Shown in pieces: positions 48,601 through 57,600 of a stretch of 64,000 nt of DNA. Numbering within the stretch: position 1 is the first letter of the stretch; the number at the start of each line of letters is the position of its first letter. The notes beneath the pieces are model-generated. The model saw only the letters and a list, made by a program, of their open reading frames with translations, searched no databases and was not told the DNA's origin. The translations under genes were made by a program, and so were the position numbers. The stretch spans positions 62,001-126,000 of the forward strand of contig CAJQUW010016999.1 of assembly GCA_907163375.1 (NCBI GenBank), written 5' to 3'. This DNA is from Prostheceraeus crozeri (lineage: Eukaryota > Platyhelminthes > Polycladida > Euryleptidae).

Positions 48601-51600
48601 ACAGAAGAAATAATGCCTACTACCTTAGATCAAAAGTATCATACGTACTAAGTTCTACTACTACCAGGATGATGTTCGAAATTATGCTGCATGAGACGTT
48701 CTGCAGAGTTGTCCGGATGTCAGCTGCCTGCACTTAATTGCCCTAAATCCAACTTCAGATAAAGGCTTTTGCAAGGAATGTGCTATAAAGTCACGACTGC
48801 CAACCGCAACCTCATAGAATTATTGTGTGTGTGTCAAATTATTTGTGTGGAATAATGTGATCATTTAACTTGCAAAATACCATCGCAAATAATCTGAAAT
48901 TTAGTATTTTTTCGTCCCTTTTTCTCTAGTTTGTATGGCTCATTTGAACCGCTATTCAATTCCAGTTTTCTCTGATCACATCGGACTCTGAAGGAAAAGT
49001 TCTCACTGTCTGGTTGGACGAGGATCAGAACATGGAACAATTGATGACTGTATTACGAGAAGAAGGTCCTCCAAGTACTGCAGAGTCGGGAGAAGTTAGT
49101 GTAATGCACGGCATTGTGCAGGCGGGGAAAGTTCTCAGCATCCCAAGTCCTCGCCAGAAACAAGAGATGGCAAACGGAAACAGCGTGGAAAACCGTGGCC
49201 GAGTCATTGTTGTTACCACTGGTTTAGACTCGTGAGTAGATATGTGCATTACATTTTCTATCAGCATTATGCGCGAAACCCCGTTTTAAGCCCTTAATCG
49301 TTCAGTTTAATCGTAGGGACGTATTTTGTCGGTCATCGTGATTCACAAGTCGTTGGAAATAACAGTTGGCAAAATACTATCTGAAAAGTCATTGTAGTCG
49401 CAGGTTACAAGTAGAATGACTTCCCCAGATGTGGGCAATACGACTAAAAGGTCCGGTCAACCGAACACTTGGAGAATTATTTGCGGATCGGATAATCGTA
49501 ATCGGATTGTCAAAAATATATAGCGATTATCTGATTCATTGAGGTAGACGTCATTCTCTTCTTACTCTATGAATGCTATTTAATGAGTCATTTTATTTTT
49601 TCACTCACAAAGTAGTACCTTACCTAGCGATCTTTTGGTCTAGAGGTCGAGCCCCGAAGATGTCATTGGAAGTCGGCAGGAAGGGCATTCGAACTAAAGG
49701 ATCACAACGCTCCCTCTGAAATCTGATTATGTCAGCAGTGTCCAGTGACGTTAAAGCTTCACGCATGCTGTAGTGACGGCATTACACGAGGGTTAAGCAT
49801 GGGTGACCGGTTTTCGCGATGATTGAACGGATTGCGATGAAAATGAATTCCAGCAATCGACACAATATTTTTTTGAAAAGTAGGGAATGTCTCCTTCATA
49901 ATTGCCTGCGTTGTACACCGAAAGATCTCGTGATCATAATCGTGTATTTTGCAAATCATCAATGATTGTCTCAAACTTATTTCTATCGACAGCGAAGCTG
50001 AGAAGAACATCGTAGAATCCGCAGTTGCCAATTTCGCCGATTTGGACGTGGATGAAATGTGTCTCAACATCAAAGAGGTAGAACTGCACATCCTGAACAT
50101 GATACCACCAAAGACGGATAGGGCTCGAACAGACAATGAATTGAAGTGGGTGAGTTTTCATCTTATATTACGTAGACAATCAAATGATTTCATAAGCAGC
50201 TATGATGAAGCGGAGTTAAAAACCTGGAGTTTGTTTTTTAAAAGAAGTTTCAATTAGTGCCTATTTACACCACATGTGGCTTTGCGTCATATTGAAAACG
50301 GCATTGAAGGCTCGGCTCTTTGTCCGCTGTCTATTGAAACGCACACGGAACTGATAGTCCGGCAGCCAGAACGAGTTTCTGCAGGGAACGAGGCCGAAAG
50401 TGAGACCTTCACAGAATGATGTAGACCCTATGCCTACTACGCATCGGCACGTCTAACGAGTTCTAGTGAGTCAGACAGAGTACTGATTATGTTTTCTCTG
50501 ATTAAGCGAAAAGTACTAAGCCCAGGGTCATAATTTTTGACATGGAATGTCTTCAGGTCATTTCCTATCATGTCCATGTGCTTTTATCATGCATCTAATC
50601 GGCAATGTATGTGAGAATGTGGATAAAGTTGCTCAAAATGCTTGTGTTTGCCGACATTAAGAGGCTCGCCAAATCTAAATGTGTTTATCTATGTAGACAG
50701 GGGTGCATGAAAATGAAAGGAAATGAGCTGAAGACATTCCATGCCAAAAATTATGACTCTGGGATCAGTACCTCTCGTTTAATCAGAGAAAACATAGAAA
50801 ATTTCATTTTAGCCAGAAACTGCAATCTGCGTCCCATTGGATTTACATGTGTTTTTCTTTGATCTTGTCTGACAAGAAGAGGAACTCACTAGAACTCGGC
50901 AGACGTGTCGATTCGAAGTAGGCATAGGTTGTACATCAATCTGTGAAAGTCTTATTTTCGGCCTCGTTCCCTGCAGAAACTCGTTCTGGCTGCCGGAGTA
51001 TGAATCAAACTGCGAGATGGACAACTGCAAAGACTGTGACAGCAAATAATGACGCTAGCATTGCACAAAAGATGCTGAGAATAACGACAGGTTCTTCATA
51101 GCAGTGCGGATCAAACATTGAAGTCAAAGTCAAACAGGAGATGTTTGGAAAGCTTGTGATACTTGCATTTAAGTCAGAATAAAAATAAATTAATGATTTT
51201 TCTTTATATCTTGTGAGTAACTACACCTCTCAAAGCAATCAATGCAACAATCAAGTTTCATCCTCTCTTAAAGAAAGAATTCACACGATAGATGTATCTC
51301 ATATGAGATGCATGAATGCGCGGCTATATAACTATCATTTATTTCGAGTCGAGAGAAGCAGAAAACTTCGGATTGACGCCTGAGATCGACGTGTGACGAA
51401 GTAGATGATATTCCGACAGAGGAGTGATTCGTAGGAAGAAGATTAGGAATCGGAAAGTTACAGAGGTATAACTGGAGCTTTCTGTTTGATGTTAGACGGT
51501 TTGAGACTCGGGCTTGCAACCAGTGGAACCTTTTTCAGCTGATCGACCTAAGGCCTAGTAGCCCCATATCAAAGACATTGTTTGATAAGCAGCACGCTCA

Positions 51601-54600
51601 GTCTATCCGATGCAGAATTTAGTTTCTGCCTCAGACGAAAGGAAGTGTTTGATTTTTCCCCTCACGCATCACAAAGAGGAGAAAACTGACCTTTTGAAAT
51701 ACATTTCAGATAAACGATCAGACGCGGGTTTCAGTGCTGGATGTCCCCGGTGATCTCTCCTTTGTCCGCCAAATGTTGAGGATGTGTCAGAGACACTTCG
51801 ATCTCGCCTCTACCACAGTGTGCGACATTCCTATGAAAGAAGAGGCTCCTGGCGGAGCTGGTCAAGCTGGCAACAATAAAAACTACAAAGTTGAGCTGTT
51901 ACACGCTTCCGCTGCGCATCGAGAGCTTGAGAAAGCGAATGGGATCGACGAAGCGAGGAAGGAAGTGCCCAAGTCAGGGTTCACGTCGTCATTGCTGCTC
52001 AAATGGCTGACACCGAAGAGCCCGGCTGCAGGGAAGACTGGTAAGCTAATCTGTTTTCGAAGTCGTTGATGAAATTGATTATTGCATACTGATAACATCA
52101 GTGCAACAAGTGAATATGTGTGAGACATGTAGTATCTCAGATTTCCGTTTCTCGGCATGAATTGCGCTGTTTTCTATTGAAATCATGACATTGTTCAGAC
52201 TATCTATGGTACTATTTGCTAATAAGCGGTCAACAATGATGAAAAAAGCGGTCATGAAAAATTTGATAGTTAGAATAGAAATCTTGGAAACACGCCCACT
52301 TGGGAATATCATAGATTTATCAATTGAACCTCTATAAAATTTTACCGATAACTCTGATACATCCATGGACGCCTAGATATATGAAGCACACATAAGCTAG
52401 ATATATTGTCTTAATTGACGCAGAATAAAATGAAATGAAATTAAATGAAATATGGTACTTCATATATCTAGGTGTCCATGATACATCACACTGGGCATAG
52501 TTCTGTATAGTACCATAGATAACCTGAACAATGTAATTATATATACCTATTTCTCGGCATATAAATATTGCCTCTAAATAGACATATAAATATAACATTG
52601 TCTAGATTTCGTGTTTATGAAATGAAAGGATATGAATTTTCAATTCTGCAATCTAAATTGCTATGATTATGATTGTCATTATAGTGATATAACTACGACA
52701 TCTGTACTACCACAGAAAATGTAGCACGAGGCGAAGCCGAGTGCTACATCTTTCTATGGTAGTACAGATGGAGTAGTTATATCACTATTATCAAACGATC
52801 AAGAAATGTCAATGAACTCTATGGACCAGTGACGATATAGACAATCTGCTAAGAACACAAACGTGGTTGGCTTTCCATGGCATCCAAAGTCCTAGTAGAT
52901 AGCCTATCCAATATTGATGTCATGCATTTCCATAGAAATTAACAATACCATAGAAAGTACTATTAACTACTTCTATGTGCATTTCCTTCATTTGAATTTC
53001 AAGTGAACCGATATTTAACTGGCATTTGCATGAGGTGTAGCCTTATTATCTATACCCAAGATATCATCTAAGCTTACTTGCAATTTGGGTGCATTGTAGG
53101 GTAAAAAAATGTAGCACGGTAGCCCATTGGATTACATGTATTTTGATTCATAGAAATTCCGTTCTACATTAGAAAATGTAGAACGCATAGTTCAACATAG
53201 TGGAGATAGGAAGGGAGTTTGATAATAAGGAATTCATTAGAAGCAAAGTAAACGTGTGCAGTCTAACTTGTCTGACTGGATGATTGGTTGAATATAGTGC
53301 CGTTGATGATGGTTACAGGCAAGTCTGTGATTGTCCATCCGAGGTTAAGATTTGCAGTTAGCAAGTTAGTGGAATTTCGACGGGCATTCATTCAACTTCA
53401 CTTTAGACACACTAGTGAAAAATCGCCTGAGTTAGTGCGCCTGCAATAATTGACAAATGCTGCTTTTTAAACACAACAGAATAAATGCTATTTCATTTTA
53501 TAGCAAATCTGAAATTTACTCGGGCATGGCTGCAACTTTAAGTAGGCAGTTGTGTCGATGTCGAGAGATGTGAACTAGGCCTGCTGATGATTCCTGATAT
53601 TGGATGAAAGGGCAGCTACTCAGATCTGTTCGCATTTGTCAACTGAGGATGCTGCTCAATATTTGATTATTCTACTTACATAATCCGCGGTTAAGCTTTG
53701 ATGTGTGGTACAAACTCATCTTCAAGGCACTTTGAAGATGATAAGACAAAACACCCACTGTCATGAGGGAAATAATCTAGTTGAGAAATACATGCACATA
53801 AATCTCTACTCAAGATATTCAAAATTATTAAACTATTTTATGGAGCAGAACTATTCTATTACAAGCAGAAACTATGCTAATAACTCAAAACACATTAAAA
53901 GGTAAAATAAGTAAAAAAGGTATTATTATTATATGCTGCAAAAATCTATAACGTGCTTCTTACGAGAAAATGTTTGCACGTTGAAAAGTTATGAATTTGT
54001 AGATATCTTGACTTAAAGTGTTCATTTTTATAGAGAAAGAGAAGAGTTTTGATTGTAAACTTTTTGATTCTTTTGTTTGTAATTAAATTCGGTTAATATG
54101 CTTTGACCATCATCAGACAGACTGATCAGGAAATGCGTTCTGCTATGAACTGCATTCCTTTCTACAGATCTTGACCTGTCTCTCTTAGTGAAGTCTCCGT
54201 GTCGTTTCAGAGCTTCACAATTGTTCCGGAACCTTCAGAATCACCACTGCAGATGTGTGCAATCGAGCGTCCACTTGTCTCGTTACTTTCTTGCTCGGAG
54301 GTAAGTACTCTGCATATAACTGAAGGTTGTCATCATGAGTGTTGACTGTGTGCGAAGACCTCTGCATGCGATTGCGAAGTTTCCCAATTTTGTTTCCGAC
54401 GTGTGTTTGAATACAATTTTCATAGATGTTGAAGCAAAGGAAGAACTTCATTTATGAATTTCTGAACATCTTAATATCAACATCCCCAATCTCTCATTGT
54501 CTCGGGGTTACTCTTGACAGTCACCTCACCCTCACTGGTAACATTTCCAAAACAGTGTCACATAGCTTCTCTGCACTGCGTCTTATCCGCAGCATCCGTC

Positions 54601-57600
54601 AATGTCTCACCCCTCTCACAACGACTAGACTCATCATCGCCCTTGTTTTGTCCAGACTTGATTATTGACTCGCTATTCATGCTGGCTTACCCGACTGTTC
54701 TCTCTCTAGACTGCAAACAGTCCTTCATGCAGCTGCTGGAGTTATTTTCATCGCCTCACGCTTCGATCTTGTTACCCCATGCTGCGTCATCTTCTGTGGC
54801 TCCCTATTCAAGGAAGAATCGAGTACAAACTAGGCGTACTCACGTTCCAGTGCTAAGAAAAAACGGCTCCTGTCTACTTATCCTCCGAACTTGCTGACAC
54901 CATTTCTCTCCCTGGTCGCTGTCGCCTTCGCTCTGCCAACTCCTGCATTCTAGCTACACCCTTCTCGCGGCGTCCCACTCTGGGCGGTCGCTCGTTCCGG
55001 TCCGCTGCATAGCGCTTACGGAACTCGTTACCTCCCCGACGTCTCTAAAATCCTTCAAATACTCTAACTATTGTATCATATTTCAGCTATATTTAGTATT
55101 TTGTACCTATGTGCAGTGGCCTTGAAGCCTTCGCACTCTTCAAACTTCACAGCTGAAATGGTTGCAATCCAGCATGCTCTCTCTTGGTCCGTTTCCCATC
55201 ACTCCTCGTGTCTCTTCTTCTCTTGTCCGACTCTCTCTCGGCTCTGACCGTGCTCTCTTCACCCCTGTCACCCCTCTTGTCCACGTCTGTCCACTGTGTC
55301 TTTTCCTCTTTGTCGTCCCTCTGCTCTTCCTCGATCTCAGTGTCATCGCAGTGGCTTCCTGGTCACTCGAACATCAGCGGCAGTGACACTGCCGATGCGC
55401 TTGCCAAAAGTGGCACTTCTTTCCCCACTGCATCTCCTCAGTGTCTGTCTAGTATGAAGTTCTTCATTCGTCATTACCTGTTCAACTCCCGGAGGACTTC
55501 CGTTTGTTCGTCCTTGATTTCTTCACAAGTCCCTAGCGTAACAACTGAGGAGGTGCCCTCCCTCGCGCTGTCCGTTGTGAGCTCTCACGTCTTCGTTGCA
55601 ACGGCCACAGCCTTCCTCAGGATTGGCAGGTCCACTTCTCCTGACTGCCCTGTTTGTGGTGTAAACCACGATGTACCCCACTTACTGTGCTCCTCTTGTC
55701 CCTCCCTCTCTTCTACCCGAGCGGCCATCTTCGGGTCCTCGGGCTCGGTTTTTGATCTGTGGCATCGCCCGTGGGGTGTTGCCAGCCTCCCCGGCCTCCG
55801 TGGCGTCCCGCCACGCCCCTATCCGCGGGACATGGACGGGTAATCCAGCCAGCCAGCCTTTGTATGGCAAAATGCCACTTTTGTAAAAACTTTTCATTGA
55901 ATAATGATAATGCTAACATCATATTATCGTCTGATGAAGCAGCTGGTGTGCGACACATGGAACACAACATGGAACATTATGAGCGCATGATTTTGTTTGA
56001 TTGATGTGTCATTCATCTTATTTCTCGCTCGACAACATGATGTCAGTATGCTAATATTCATTGACATGCCAACCAGACGATCGAACAGTGTCTGTGTCCT
56101 CTGGCCCATGATAGTGATCATGCAAATCATTGCTTGTGACCGATGTAGATAGAAAAGTTTCGCCCATCTATCAACATTGAAGATGAACTTTTCACGATGA
56201 ACGTTTGATATTTGAAATTTTCTCTCTTCACGGACACCTTTCTTTGTGCTATCTTTGTAGCATAAGGAGACAGTTATGCCTACGAAGTATTGTTCTATAA
56301 TAAGATAATCGAAATTCATACAACAACCAGGAATGCTGAATTCTTCTATCGTACCGCTTTATTGGAAGCATTTTTTGTCATGGTTAAATGATAGCTTTCT
56401 CCTCATTTACGTGATAATGACAAGAGTTCAGTTTCATGCTCTTCACGTCTCCAAGTAACATAATTTGCAAGTATCATGCTTCATATGCGACAGACTATAT
56501 TCTCATGGCCGATGTACCCTCGTCAGCTGTCATCAAGTGTCCACAGACTTCAACAATCTAGCACAAAATTCCTTATACCAACACTAGGCGCTGTGCTTAG
56601 TCCATAGAGATAAATTGCTTTGTCTGCGTTGTTTGGTCAAACGATGTAAACACTATTTCCATTTGATGAATTTATCACGGAGAAACATTGGGTCAAAGAC
56701 AGGAATAGTACACTTGGCAGATGTTCAGACTTCAATGTGACAACGACAGCTGGTGTGTTCCCTAATACGACTTTCCTTGCACATTGCGCGCGCTTGGCCA
56801 ATCGCGCAAGCCAAAGGGAGGCTTCTCTCTCCACATCTCTCTTACCATTGCATACAATGGCTGAGAAAGAATCGCGTCACTTCTAGGTAGCAGCGACAGA
56901 CGAATCCATCTCTGTGGCTTAGACCACATACACTCATGACAAAGTTTGAAAGTGCCAGTAGGCATACTATTTGAACTTCGAGTCCAGAACTGAGCCTTGG
57001 ATGACGCCTGTGCTAATTGTAAGGGCTTCGTATGTCTTGTTTTCAAAGTGTGTCTAATGGTGGCAGAATTGTCCACTTATGGATTTCTATTGAAGCTCTA
57101 ATTGATTCAGTTTATCAAAGAGACATTAGTATTCGAATTTAGAATTCGCGAAATTGATTCATTGTGTCATTTTATTTGCATTACGTTGCATCTGTAAATT
57201 CGCAATGTATAAGTTCAAAAGCTCAATGAATCAATAGCACGTGGTCTCCGTGGCACTCTGGATAGGTGCATGGTCTGGTGATCTTTTGGTCCAGGGGTCG
57301 AGCTTCGAAAGTGTCAGTAGAAGTCGGTAGGATGGCATCCGGACTAAAAGTGCCACAGCGCTCAGTCTGAAGTCTGTGTCAAAACCGTTCCAGCCACCAG
57401 AGGGTGAGTGGAGACCTTAAAGCAAAAACTCAAATGTCATTTTACTCATTAGTTTTATTAAAGCCACCAATGTTGCCAAGAAACGAAAAGTTGAGTAATT
57501 AAGTTGACTGAACGTGGAGAATGAGAATGTCCCTGATCAGATAGGACCGAGGGAAATAATTCAACTCCTAACTTTTTCAGAAGTTACTGTGACAAGATTA

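Larger units (their letters stand above)
45614..48965 (+). other. INTS13 intron 1 (3.4 kb)
   Basis: Contains the GC-rich dispersed repeat (46528-46704) and the hAT-like transposase relic (46908-47690). The remainder, including the overlapping open frames at 46187-46493, shows nothing recognisable. Confidence 0.6.
52041..54210 (+). other. INTS13 intron 4 (2.2 kb)
   Basis: Contains an inverted-repeat element (52188-52534) and a long hairpin (52681-52788). The stretch 52800-54210 shows nothing further. Confidence 0.6.
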
